From: Tritrichomonas musculus
Taxonomy: Eukaryota; Parabasalia; Tritrichomonadida; Tritrichomonadidae
DNA length: 64,000 nucleotides
NCBI GenBank assembly: GCA_039105265.1
Contig: JAPFFF010000052.1
Span: 186,001-250,000 of the forward strand
Direction: 5' to 3'
Shown here: piece after piece, positions 37,846-47,423 of the stretch
Layout of the letters: each line of letters begins with the position of its first letter
Numbering within the stretch: the stretch's first letter is position 1
Program-made: the position numbers and the translations under genes
Notes under the pieces: model-generated
Told to the model about the DNA's origin: nothing
Databases searched by the model: none
What the model saw: only the letters and a program-made list of their open reading frames with translations

Positions 37846-38697
37846 TTATTTATTACCATTGATCAAGTTGCAGAGCCATTCACATCTATTTGGATCACGG
37901 TGTTGCACAATTAAAGGCTTATCAGTATCAAGAGTTTCAATTTTTTGCATATCCTCATCTGTTAATTTGAAATCGAAAACATCAAAGTTTTGCTTCATTC
38001 TATCTGCGTGGACAGATTTCGGAATCACAACAATTCCACGTTGAAGTTCCCAACGAAGAATAACTTGAGCCACTGTTTTGTTGTATTTCTTGCCAATTTC
38101 GGCAATCACTGGATTTTTGAAGATATCGTTTCTACCTTCTGCAAAAGGCGCCCAAGCTTCTGGCTTGACTTTGTATTTCTCCATCCATTTAACGGCTTCT
38201 TTCTGTTGTGTAAATGGATGAAGTTCAATTTGATTGACCATTGGCTTGATTCGTACAAAGCTGCAGATGTCGATCAATCGATCTGGATAGAAATTTGAAA
38301 CGCCAATTGCTTTAATTTTGCCTTGATCATACAAATCTTCCAATGCTCGCCATGCTCCATAATAATCTGACATCGCCTGGTGGAGGAGAACCAAATCAAT
38401 GTAATCTGTCTTTAGTTTTTTGAGTGATTCTTCAACTGATTTCTTTGCATTGTCGTATCCATAGTTCGACACCCAGACTTTCGTGGTGATGAAGATTTCA
38501 CTTCGTGGGATTTTTGATTTAACAATTGCACTTCCAACTTCTTCTTCGTTTGCATACGCTTGCGCTGTATCAAAGTGGCGATATCCAACTTTGAGTGCAT
38601 CTAATACGCATCTCTCGCAATCTTCTTTTGTTATTTGGAAAACTCCAAATCCTAATTGAGGCATCTTTACTCCATTAGAAAGGGTAACGTATTGCAT
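37846..38697 (-). CDS. aldo-keto reductase
   Basis: A 283-residue NAD(P)H-dependent aldo-keto reductase, (alpha/beta)8 barrel, closest in style to the bacterial 2,5-diketo-gluconate reductase group (AKR5-like). The catalytic tetrad is visible: D43 and Y48 in F-D-T-A-Q-A-Y, K73 in T-T-K-V-W, and H106 in L-L-H-Q. The family signature G-V-S-N-F and the cofactor-binding I-P-K-S near the C-terminus are present. The length is full for the family. It reduces aldehydes or ketones in the cytosol; the substrate cannot be told. T. vaginalis is known to carry bacterial-type metabolic genes, so lateral origin is possible. Two initiator-like motifs lie 16-26 bases upstream. Confidence 0.95.
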   Translation of the reverse strand: MQYVTLSNGVKMPQLGFGVFQITKEDCERCVLDALKVGYRHFDTAQAYANEEEVGSAIVKSKIPRSEIFITTKVWVSNYGYDNAKKSVEESLKKLKTDYIDLVLLHQAMSDYYGAWRALEDLYDQGKIKAIGVSNFYPDRLIDICSFVRIKPMVNQIELHPFTQQKEAVKWMEKYKVKPEAWAPFAEGRNDIFKNPVIAEIGKKYNKTVAQVILRWELQRGIVVIPKSVHADRMKQNFDVFDFKLTDEDMQKIETLDTDKPLIVQHRDPNRCEWLCNLINGNK

Positions 38698-38712
38698 TTC
38701 TGCAAATTCTAA

Positions 38713-38723
38713 AAATGAAGTGA
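38713..38723 (-). promoter_or_regulatory. initiators (TCACTTCATTT) for the aldo-keto reductase
   Basis: On the minus strand, TCACTT and TCATTT overlap, with their A residues 24 and 19 bases upstream of the ATG at 38697. Either fits the T. vaginalis initiator. Confidence 0.55.
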
Positions 38724-38893
38724 AAATTTGTATTTCTATTCAAAAATAAATCTTTTTTCAATTTGAAAATATCGTAAAAAATGAACTCAAAATATTTTGA
38801 ATTGAAATGAACAAATATTAATTCTCATGGTCATATTATTTTTATAAAAATGATTATATCTTTTCTTTTCTTTTTCTTTTTTTTTTTTTTAAC

Positions 38894-39155
38894 TTATCTT
38901 CATCTGAATTAGAATGGTTGCTTGCTGTGAAACATATTATTAATTCATTCAAAGAATGTCCAAGATTGAAAGAAATCGATAATAACACAAAGAAAAATGA
39001 TGAGATTAAATTTCAATTCATTGGAGAATAACAATGTTCTTGAATTGTTTAATCTCGGAACATTAAATGCATTCACTGCGTGTGACTCATTAAAGACAAC
39101 AAAAGTTGAATCACCAGACAAGAATATTGATATAAGTACTTATGACACTTTAATC
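38894..39155 (+). pseudogene. short coding-like remnant of an unknown host gene
   Basis: Two overlapping frames look coding in part. One reads L-S-S-S-E-L-E-W-L-L-A-V-K-H-I-I-N-S-F-K-E and stops near 39031. The other, one base out of phase, opens at 38997 with N-N-N-V-L-E-L-F-N-L-G-T-L-N-A-F and carries on past 39155 into T-rich sequence. This looks like a frameshifted gene fragment; I recognise no family. It could also be chance in a short AT-rich region. Confidence 0.3.
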
Positions 39156-39264
39156 TTTTTTTTTTTTGTAATCACATATAATGCGAATCTATTAAAAACT
39201 GACAATGTTCACAATTTTTTTTTTTATAAATATTTATATTAGTTTTTTATATTATTAAACAAGA

Positions 39265-39338
39265 TGTGATGTAGAACAATAAGGTAGTTCATGAGAGTCA
39301 TTATCTCACGGTTGGAGGTTCGACTCCTCCCATCACAC
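39265..39338 (+). tRNA. tRNA-Met-like gene (anticodon CAT)
   Basis: A full cloverleaf can be drawn: acceptor TGTGATG/CATCACA, D-stem GAAC/GTTC with GG in its loop, anticodon stem TGAGA/TCTCA with loop GTCATTA, a 5-base variable loop and T-arm GGAGG-TTCGACT-CCTCC. The B box GGTTCGACTCC is perfect, and six Ts follow as a Pol III stop. The loop gives anticodon CAT, hence methionine. Two loop bases are odd: G at 32 and T at 37, where a pyrimidine and a purine are usual. It may be an elongator tRNA-Met or a drifted copy. Confidence 0.75.
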
Positions 39339-39344
39339 TTTTTT
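39339..39344 (+). terminator. Pol III T-run after the tRNA
   Basis: Six consecutive Ts directly follow the tRNA 3' end, the usual RNA polymerase III termination signal. A second T-run follows a few bases later. Confidence 0.7.
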
Positions 39345-39399
39345 GCTTTTTTTTATTTTTTTCCATATTTGGAAATTCAAGCCCAATATAAAAAATCTG

Positions 39400-41433
39400 A
39401 TGGAAGTTCAAGAACATCTAAACATAATGAAGAAATTTCAAAAGATATTGTTAAATTTCATTGAAAACAATGATGAAGATTTACATCCTCTAATCAAATT
39501 TATTAATTCCCGTAATCTCTTATCTAATCCCCAAACAATATATGATATAATTAATTTAATACTAAAAATAACAGAAAATCATCACAGAGAAATCAATTTC
39601 TTCAACAAAATTATTAGCTTTTTCCAAGAATTTCTATCAGATTTTCAATCAGCTTTCAACAAATTAGATATTTTAGATACATTCGAAACAAATAAATTAC
39701 TTCTACTCCATCTAATACAAAATAAAGTAATTTTACTTGATGAATCATTGATTCAAAAAATTATAAATAATTCACAAAATGGAAGCCTTCAACTCCGTTA
39801 TTTTTTATACTCAGAAATTCAAACAAAAATCGAAAAAGATAAAAAAGATCAAATTGAAGAAGTAATATCCCAAATTTTAAAAACTCATGATCTTAATATT
39901 GATTCCTTTTACAAAAATATAAAAGAAGGTGAAAACGAAGCATATATATGCTCACTAATTAGATCTGATTCTATTGAAGAATTTGTATCATATGTGAATA
40001 GAACAAATTATCCAATATCAGATGGAAAAATTCAAAATTCTATTTTTGAAACAAATTTATTTTTAGCTAACCAAAATCCAAGTTTAATTCAATATTCTGC
40101 CTTTTTTGGATCGATACAAATTTTTCATTATTTAAGATTGAATGGAGTCTCAATTTCGCCATTAATTTGGCCTTATGCAATTCATGGGCGAAATGCTGAC
40201 ATCATTCATCTCCTTGAAGAAAATATAAAAGAAGATATATCTTATAAATTTGAAACATATCGAAATGAGGCAATCAAGTGTCATCACAACGACATTGCAC
40301 ACTACATAGAAGAGAGCCTGATTAACCACAAAAACACAAATGATTATGAAATTATTTTTAAATCACACAATTATGAATTTTTGCCGAATTATTTATACAA
40401 TTTTTCAAATGAATTCAAATTTGAGTTAAATTTCAATGCTTTCAAATATTTACAGTCAATTCAAACCGTCACATTTCCTCAATTAGCCGAAGTTATTCAT
40501 GACAATGCGTTCGTTGGATTCAGGTCACTGACAGAGATAACAATTCCGTCAACTGTTTCTTCAATTGGCAACAACGCATTCAAAAATTGCTCCTCATTGA
40601 AAACGATAAACTTTTCTGAGCCAGAATCAATTCGATCAATTGGTTCCTTTGCTTTCAGTTGCTGTTCTTCGTTGACTATGTTTTCCGTTCCTTGCACTGT
40701 AACCGAGATTGGCTGCTATGCATTTTACGAATGCTTTTCGTTGGCCAAGTTGATCATTCCTTCGTCTGTAACTTCGATTAAGCACAACGCATTTGAAGGA
40801 TGCCGATCACTGAGCGAAGTGACGATTCCTTCTTCTGTTGCACTGATTGATAATTATGTCTTCTATGGCTGCTCGTCGTTGAGGAGAATTGAGATTCCGT
40901 CGTCAGTAACAAAAATTGGCAATTTTGCTTTCGCAAACTGTTCCTCGCTGGATGGAGTTGTGATCCCTTCTTCTGTAACTGAGATTGGCAATAATTCGTT
41001 TTACGGATGCTCTTCATTGACTGAGATCTCTGTTCCTTCATCTGTGAAACTGATCAAAAAGTACGCGTTTAGCAACTGCCCTTTGCTGACGAAGGTATCA
41101 ATTCCTAATTCAATTAAAGCTATAGGAAATTATTCTTTTTATGGATGTAAGTCTATCGTTCTCTCTGATGAGATGGATGAAATTCCTGATAATCTGCTTT
41201 CCGGCTGCTCTTCGTTGATGCAAATATCAATTCCTCCTTCGATAACATCAATTGGAAATTATGCTTTCAGCGGATGTTCTTCTTTGACTGAAATTTCAAT
41301 TCCTTTATCTGTAACATCAATCGGAAGACACGCTTTTGATCAGTGCTCATCATTAACAAAAATTTCAATTCCTTCTTCACTCGATTTAGATGGAATGTTT
41401 TTCGATCCTGATATCAAAATTATTAAAGTGTAA
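39400..41433 (+). CDS. BspA-like leucine-rich repeat protein
   Basis: A 677-residue protein. I chose the ATG at 39400 (MEVQEHLN) because codons further upstream lie in the T-rich tRNA terminator. The first ~330 residues resemble the N-terminal ankyrin-like (DUF3447-type) half found in many T. vaginalis proteins (A-F-F-G-S-I-Q-I-F-H-Y-L). From ~350 there are about 13 BspA-type repeats of ~23 residues, pattern L-T-x-I-x-I-P-S-S-V-T-x-I-G-x-x-A-F-x-x-C-S-S. There is no signal peptide or C-terminal membrane segment. The family is large in trichomonads and linked to surface or scaffold roles; this soluble form may be intracellular. It starts only 61 bases after the tRNA. Confidence 0.93.
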   Translation: MEVQEHLNIMKKFQKILLNFIENNDEDLHPLIKFINSRNLLSNPQTIYDIINLILKITENHHREINFFNKIISFFQEFLSDFQSAFNKLDILDTFETNKLLLLHLIQNKVILLDESLIQKIINNSQNGSLQLRYFLYSEIQTKIEKDKKDQIEEVISQILKTHDLNIDSFYKNIKEGENEAYICSLIRSDSIEEFVSYVNRTNYPISDGKIQNSIFETNLFLANQNPSLIQYSAFFGSIQIFHYLRLNGVSISPLIWPYAIHGRNADIIHLLEENIKEDISYKFETYRNEAIKCHHNDIAHYIEESLINHKNTNDYEIIFKSHNYEFLPNYLYNFSNEFKFELNFNAFKYLQSIQTVTFPQLAEVIHDNAFVGFRSLTEITIPSTVSSIGNNAFKNCSSLKTINFSEPESIRSIGSFAFSCCSSLTMFSVPCTVTEIGCYAFYECFSLAKLIIPSSVTSIKHNAFEGCRSLSEVTIPSSVALIDNYVFYGCSSLRRIEIPSSVTKIGNFAFANCSSLDGVVIPSSVTEIGNNSFYGCSSLTEISVPSSVKLIKKYAFSNCPLLTKVSIPNSIKAIGNYSFYGCKSIVLSDEMDEIPDNLLSGCSSLMQISIPPSITSIGNYAFSGCSSLTEISIPLSVTSIGRHAFDQCSSLTKISIPSSLDLDGMFFDPDIKIIKV

Positions 41434-41714
41434 AAGGTAAATATTTTGTATTGATATTATGCTTTTCATTTTTTTTTATTTCTTTATATATAATTAATTC
41501 TATGAGCTTATTCAATTTTGAAATTTTTTTGTACTTAAAATACAAACTTAAAAAAAGGACCAATCAAATCAAATTATGATTATTCTTTCTTTCATCATAG
41601 TTGGGCACAATTTTATTCATTAAAACAGAAAGATTAAATGATATTAAAAATACACATTTAAAAAAGAAAACGTTTTTTAATAAAAATATAGAGCTTAAAA
41701 TATGTAATAAAAAA

Positions 41715-42284
41715 TTATATGAGACTGCAACAACTTGATCCTTGAGGTAACTTTCCATCGTATGGATCAGTATCATGATCAAGTTCTTCGCCTGTAATAA
41801 TCTTATAAAATTCCCAATATTCGAGCTCTTTCTTTTCTTTGCCTAATTCAAGTTTGCACCTGTTTTCGAAATCTTCTTTTGTTAAATCCAATCCTTCCAT
41901 GTTTTTTGAAACTTGTACAAGCTCATCAAAACTAACTTTTCGCGATGAATCTTTATCGGCTGCGCGGAAAACCATTTTTGTTTGCCATTTGAAATTTTTT
42001 GTGCGAATAGCATTTATGTAATCACAAATTTCGTTAGGGGTAACAGAATGCGATTTATCAACATCCATACCATCATAAAAGCATCTAACTTGATCAATTG
42101 GGATGTTAATATCTGCCTCAGTAACATCTTTTGCTTGAAAATTACTTAAATCGGTATTTGGAAGAGCTTTTAAAAAGTGAATAAATTCGTCAAAATCCAA
42201 TGCTCCGTTTCCACTATGATCGTAATGCAGAACAAGTTTTCTAACTCCGACTCTTTCGGCTTCAGTGAGAGGCTTAGTTGTCAT
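41715..42284 (-). CDS. EF-hand calcium-binding protein with CaaX end
   Basis: A 189-residue protein with three recognisable EF-hand loops: D22-H-S-G-N-G-A-L-D-F-D-E33, D74-V-D-K-S-H-S-V-T-P-N-E85 and D110-K-D-S-S-R-K-V-S-F-D-E121. The first is canonical. The third lacks the usual central glycine and may bind weakly. A fourth motif near 140-160 is degenerate. The chain ends S-S-C-C-S-L-I, so C186-S-L-I is a CaaX box, predicting prenylation (probably geranylgeranyl, given the final Ile) beside a second Cys that could be acylated. I infer a membrane-tethered calcium sensor. Its 3' end faces the BspA-like gene. Confidence 0.92.
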   Translation of the reverse strand: MTTKPLTEAERVGVRKLVLHYDHSGNGALDFDEFIHFLKALPNTDLSNFQAKDVTEADINIPIDQVRCFYDGMDVDKSHSVTPNEICDYINAIRTKNFKWQTKMVFRAADKDSSRKVSFDELVQVSKNMEGLDLTKEDFENRCKLELGKEKKELEYWEFYKIITGEELDHDTDPYDGKLPQGSSCCSLI

Positions 42285-43301
42285 TCAATATAGAAAGTTA
42301 AAAAACGTATGATTATTAATTATTCAATAAAGCACGTTATTAAAACCTTATACATCATTCTATAAATTATTTAGATTTTAAAATAATATTTTATGCTATT
42401 ATATATTTTAGACTAAAAAATTGGAATAATATTATTCATTTAAATAATACAAAATTTGAATTCTCCTCTCATAAGCCTTTCAATGAATAGTTTATTCAAT
42501 TCAATTTATATATTGAAATCATATTATGAAAAAGTTACCGTTTTACAAAAATGAATTAAATCAACATACGTTTGTATCTTCTTCAAATAATATTATTTGT
42601 CAATAATTATATAGTATATATTATTTATAAACAATGAATAATTGTATAAATGAGAATTACTAAATAAATAATGAATTATTTTTTGAATTTTTATCAATAA
42701 TTCGAAATTCTAAATTTTAATTTGCAATAATACTTACCTAATGCAATTAATAAAGAATAATTAAATTTAACCAATATATAACTTTAAAATACATTGAATG
42801 GCTTTGAAAAAATAGCAAAAAGAGTTGAAATTTCAAAAAGTTATGCGTTTTAATTACCAAGAGAATATCTCTAAAAAGATGGCCAAATGATTAAGAAAAA
42901 TTATATTCTCATTTTTTTGATCTTTATTGAGCGACACCTTTTCAATTTATTATTTGCCATATCAATTTATAATATTACTGTCACCTGATAATAGATATCA
43001 TATGGCAAATATTATACGTTAAATTTGAATTTTTGTTAATGAATCAAAGGATAATGTAACATGAGCGAATTTGATTACAATTTGCTCCAAGTCAATGATT
43101 GATTCAAATTATTTTTATATTGAAACATTCTAATATATTGTGCAAATGGAAAAAATATGATTACAAAAAAAATGAAAATATATTTTTTTCAGGACCATTT
43201 CATTTTTTATTCTGCTATTTGTAAAAAGTAAAAAAACAAAATCTAATTTAATTATTTTTAATAACTTAAATGGAAAACAAACAATGATTGTTTAAAGAAA
43301 T
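42285..43301. other. AT-rich intergenic region, about 1 kb
   Basis: I see no gene. The region is extremely AT-rich. It contains a 12-base inverted repeat, TATTTGCCATAT (42951-42962) and ATATGGCAAATA (43000-43011), with a 37-base loop. The EF-hand promoter should lie at its left end; a TCATAC about 28 bases upstream of that ATG is a weak initiator candidate. Confidence 0.6.
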
Positions 43302-43784
43302 CTATTCAATATATAAATTCATGATTTCTTTTAATTCAGGAATCTTTTGAATTATATTATTCTTATGAGCTTTGAGAAACAATATGATTTTTTCTGAATG
43401 CCGTGCAAAATTAGTGAAATATAAATCTATTGATCTTGATTCATCCCGATTAATGCACCTCAAATTCAAATTAGCGCATATTTCATTATGAATCATAATT
43501 ACAAATTTTTTTGGAAATTTTTTTCTAGTAGTGAATAATTGATAAAATGAAAATTTAAATATTGATGCTTTTTCATCCATTTTAACTTGACACTTCTTTT
43601 TACGGAATACATATAAGTTTTTGTTGCTTAAATTATTATTTTCCATTTGATTTTCTTTTTTGAAATTAGAGATATCAGATTTTTCATTCATTTCATGTAG
43701 ATTCAAAGGAGCTATTTCAATATATGGGAGATCAATGTCAAAAGGCAAAGTTGGAAAGAAAATTTTATCCTGACTTTTCATCAT
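43302..43784 (-). CDS. 160-residue hypothetical protein
   Basis: I do not recognise the family. The first ~65 residues are polar and Asn-rich. From ~65 a compact domain begins with F-R-K-K-K-C-Q-V-K-M, then F-K-F-S-F-Y-Q-L-F, K-K-F-P-K-K-F-V-I-M-I-H-N-E-I-C-A-N and a helical C-terminus. It has no signal peptide or membrane segment. A TCATTT initiator 10 bases upstream of the paired ATGs supports it as a true host gene. It could be a nuclear protein, judging from its basic helical stretches; this is weak inference. Confidence 0.6.
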   Translation of the reverse strand: MMKSQDKIFFPTLPFDIDLPYIEIAPLNLHEMNEKSDISNFKKENQMENNNLSNKNLYVFRKKKCQVKMDEKASIFKFSFYQLFTTRKKFPKKFVIMIHNEICANLNLRCINRDESRSIDLYFTNFARHSEKIILFLKAHKNNIIQKIPELKEIMNLYIE

Positions 43785-43790
43785 TTAAAA

Positions 43791-43796
43791 AAATGA
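43791..43796 (-). promoter_or_regulatory. initiator (TCATTT) for the 160-residue gene
   Basis: TCATTT on the minus strand has its A 10 bases upstream of the ATG at 43784, standard spacing for T. vaginalis. Confidence 0.6.
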
Positions 43797-44174
43797 AAAG
43801 AAAGTTAATACATTTGAATCAGAAATAAGACAAAAGCTCTCAATTTTTCAAATAATATAAAAAGTTGTACTGAAGTTTCGTCAACCAATAATTGATTTTT
43901 TTCTAATATATGCTTAACATCCATATCTTCATGATGGATTTAGACGCCTTTTGAATTAATATTTTTTATTCATTAAAAATATTTTCCTTTTTTTTTTTTA
44001 ATATAAGAAGATGGAAAGAAAAAATATATCATTAATAAGATAATAGAACATATTTACAATAGTATTTTTGTCTCAAATATAATAGAAATCAAAAACATTA
44101 TAATTTGAATACTGATTCAATATATTTGACCTTTTATAATAAAATTGACCATATAAAATTGAATAAAATTAAAT
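43797..44174. other. AT-rich intergenic region
   Basis: I see no gene and no clear initiator before the pseudogene that follows. It is divergent spacer between the 160-residue gene and the BspA-like pseudogene. Confidence 0.5.
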
Positions 44175-45398
44175 ATGGATAAAAATCTAAAATTGCTCTC
44201 TAAATTCAAAAGCATTGAGCAAGACGAAATCAAATATTCATTAAATTTAGAACAAAAAACTGCAAATGTCATTAAATCTAATTCTAATAAAGATAATCTA
44301 ATTATTCCAACATCAATTATCTATGAATTTATAGAATACAATGTCACAAGTATTTTAGAAGATTCATTTGAGTATTCAGATATTAAATCGATTCAATTTC
44401 CACCAAATTCAAAACTTCAAACGATAGAAAAAAAAGCATTCTAACATTCATGCATTGAAAACATCACATTTCCATCGAGCCTTGTCTTTCTCGAAGAAGG
44501 ATGGTGTGAAAGCGCATTAAGATTAACTACAATTGACGTCAGTCCAGACAACAAACGCTATCGGTCATACGAAGGTGAAATCATCATCGGAAAAAAATCA
44601 ATTGAAAAAGAAAATTTTGATGTTCTTATTTTTTGTAACCGAAATGTCAAAACCGTTACAATTCCAAGTTTTATCAAGCATATTGCTTCGTTTGCGTTTA
44701 ATGAATGCAAGCAACTTAAAACGGTCGAAATTCCAAGCAATTCAGAATTGGAAACAATTGGAGCAGAGGCATTCAGTGATTCAACAATTGAGAGGTTTAC
44801 AATTCCACCTCACCTCAAGCAAATTGGCAATTTTTGCTTTTCTTATTGCGCTAGTTTGCGGGAATTTGAAATTCCAAAAAATTCTGAGCTTTCAATAATT
44901 AACGAGGGCGCATTCTGGAGTACATCAATTGAGAGGTTTACAATTTCACCTCACCTCACATAAATAAATAATTGTACTTTTAATTATTGTCAAAATCTTC
45001 GTGAAATTGAAATTCCTACAAATTCTGAGCTTAGAATAATATACCCTTATGCATTCATGTCGTCTTCAATTGAGAGGTTTACAGTTCCACTTCATCTCAC
45101 TGTGATACATGAGCACGCTTTTGATTCTTGCACACAGCTTCGAATATTTGACATTTCAGAAAATTCAGAGCTTCAAGAAATTGGTTTACGCGTTTTTGAA
45201 AAGACATCAATAACGAGCATTAGAATCACACCTCACCTCACAATTATAAACCACCATGCCTTTGCTAACTGCGAAACACTTCAAATAATTGAATTTGATG
45301 AAAATTCTGAGTTGGATTATATTAAGTTATGGCTTTTTGCATGCTCCGAGCAAGCGATAGCAATGGTTCCAGTGATTTGGAGAAATATTGTTATTTGA
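44175..45398 (+). pseudogene. BspA-like leucine-rich repeat pseudogene
   Basis: One reading frame spans 44175-45398 with BspA-type repeats throughout: I-E-R-F-T-I-P-P-H-L-x-x-I-G-x-x-C-F, alternating with L-R-E-F-E-I-P-x-N-S-E-L-x-x-I. It is interrupted by two in-frame TAA codons, at 44442-44444 and 44961-44963, with no frame change. The N-terminal part (from MDKNLKLLSKF) has the F-P-P-N-S-K-L-Q-T-I-E-K-K-A-F repeat that precedes the first stop. The repeat consensus differs from the intact gene at 39400, so it is another branch of the family. The low damage suggests recent loss of function; no initiator is visible upstream. Confidence 0.88.
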
Positions 45399-45613
45399 AA
45401 GACTTCTTTTTTTCTTATTTAAGGCTGCGGTTGAATAGATATTTAAAAGTTTAACTTTTTCTTATATGTACGTTTTCTATTTGAGACTTATTCAATCAAT
45501 TCCGATAGACAATACAGTTTACATTTGTTTTTTGACATCTTGTCAGATTTTTGTATCTATTTAAAAAATAATGGTCTAAAATGGCATTTGATCAAAATTC
45601 TTGTTAGGAAAAT

Positions 45614-47020
45614 ATGAAAAAAGCAAAATGGATTGGTCCTAATTTCACTTCCGATAGTTTTGATAAAGCTCAATCAATATTATCAATGCAATACCAACAA
45701 GAAATTTTACTTTTAAAAAGTCAAATATCTAATTATAAGCAGAAAGAACAAATCAATGAACAAATTATAGCCAATTTAACAGAACAACTTCAGAGAACAG
45801 AGGAAAATTGCTTAAGTATTTTTGAATCGATGGTTTCTTCTTTTTCAACATTCCAACAATTTATTATCCTTTTATATCAATACAAGAATAACAACGTAAA
45901 GTACATTAAAAAAATATACGAACTTTCATGTTCAATCTCAAAAATTCAAGATAAACTTGATTATTATATTCGTGAAAATATCAATAACGTCAATTCAATA
46001 ATCACTTTACAAAATGAAAATAAAAATTTACGAATGCAATTAATTTCTCAATCAAAAGAACAAAAATCCAAATTATTAACACTTGAATCTCCATTACAAG
46101 TTATAAGTGCTTATTTAAGTGGTATAGGATGGAAACAGTGCGACTTTTTATTGGCTTCTCTAAATATTCAAGGACTAAAAAAGGCTGAATTTTATTCGTA
46201 TCAAGCTGAAGTTGATCAATTATTAAATCAATTTGTTCAGAAAATATTGAAAAAAAATCGAGATGAAATTAAAGAAGATACCATTATAACAAGTGATGGA
46301 AGTTATAATCATGTATTTGGTAGTATCTGTTTTAATTGTTTTATCAATTTTCAAACAAACCACATAATTGACTATTGTATCATGAAAAAAGATGAAAAAA
46401 ACGATCTAAAAATCAATCAATTCGAAGCAGAAACATATCAAATACTCTTGAATAAATTATTTGAGCATAATATTTGTCAATTTATTAAAGCAATAATGAC
46501 TGACGGAGACTCCAAATTACGTCTTTTAACTGATCAATTTAACGATAAATTTGGTACGAAAATTGTTCACCTTAGAGATTTTGTTCATGGTAAAGCAACA
46601 ATTCAAAAGATTATTAAATCTATTTATTCTGATATGACAGTTGAAGAATTTCCAGAACTAAATAAAATTGTGACATCGTTGTTAAAATTTTCTACTACTC
46701 TCATTAAGGCCAAATTATCTCCAGAGTTAAATGAAAAAATATTCTCAAATTCATTATTGCATCTTAGTGGCAAACATTCTGAATTATGCCTTCATAATTT
46801 AGAAAAACAATACGAAATATTATTAGATCCAAAAAAAACTAAATTATATAATGCAATTAAAAAAAAAGTTGATAAAGCATCAAAAATTTTCGGTGAAATT
46901 GATAGTAATTTTACAACTAACATTTGTGAAAATTTCTTTTCAATTAAGTCAAAACTTGTACCAAAAAACCGTTTTTTTGGCGCATCATCTAAATCTCGTT
47001 TCGAGATAGCTATTCTGGAG
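45614..47020 (+). pseudogene. DDE transposase (Kolobok/Mutator-like), cut by element III
   Basis: About 469 residues of a transposase whose frame is open up to the element III terminus, so the C-terminal end is missing. Residues ~20-150 form coiled coils. The catalytic core shows S-D228-G-S-Y, M-T-D297-G-D-S-K, H383-L-S-G-K-H-S-E-L-C-L-H and N-I-C-E439-N, followed by V-P-K-N-R-F-F-G-A-S. The G-D-S-K, H-x-x-G-x-H-S-x-x-C and N-x-x-E pattern is that of the Mutator/Kolobok-type transposase domain. It belongs to a plain DNA transposon; no terminal repeats were identified. Apart from the insertion, the frame looks whole. Confidence 0.75.
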
Positions 47021-47405
47021 AGTAGTATATACTAGTCGGTTTCCGCGAGGCTGTAGCCCACGCGTCAACACGAACTAGTTAAAAAAAAAAAAAAAAAAAA
47101 GAACAAGAAAAAAAAAAAAAAAGATGGATCAAAAAAGAAAAATATTTTTGTTCTCACTACTGCTCCCCATCAATGAAACGGCACAGGGTCCCCACCCCTA
47201 CCGCCCATCAATGAAACGTCTTAGGTACCCACCCCACTGCCCACTATCTATGAAACGGCACATGTACCCCATCCCTACCGCCCATCTATGAAACGGCACA
47301 TGTACCCCATCCCTACCGCCCATCTATGAAACGACACAGGTACCCCACCCCACAACCGCCCATCTATGAAACGGCACAGGTACCAGCCCCGAGAATTTCG
47401 TACCT
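47021..47405 (+). repeat. left terminus of element III: terminal inverted repeat and six subterminal units
   Basis: The terminal block AGTAGTATATACTAGTCGG is followed by the stem-loop (CGCG arms, as in element I) and AACACGAACTAGTT. An A-tract, CTCACTACTGCTCCCC and six copies of a unit with core CCATC(A/T)ATGAAACG come next, each with a GGTACC- or GTACCCC-like spacer. Elements I and II have three units each, so copy number varies between elements. Confidence 0.92.
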
Positions 47406-47423
47406 ATTTCTTTCTATATGTAA

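Noticed and set aside
37846-38600. Further frames within the aldo-keto reductase region
   Set aside because: They overlap a full-length enzyme gene with a complete catalytic tetrad and have no motifs of their own.
38997-39242. Separate 81-residue gene before the tRNA
   Set aside because: Its C-terminal third is T-rich spacer sequence and the frame overlaps another coding-like fragment out of phase; treated as part of a gene remnant.
44558-44898. Frames inside the BspA-like pseudogene on other phases or strands
   Set aside because: They are shadows of the repeat-bearing frame that starts at 44175.
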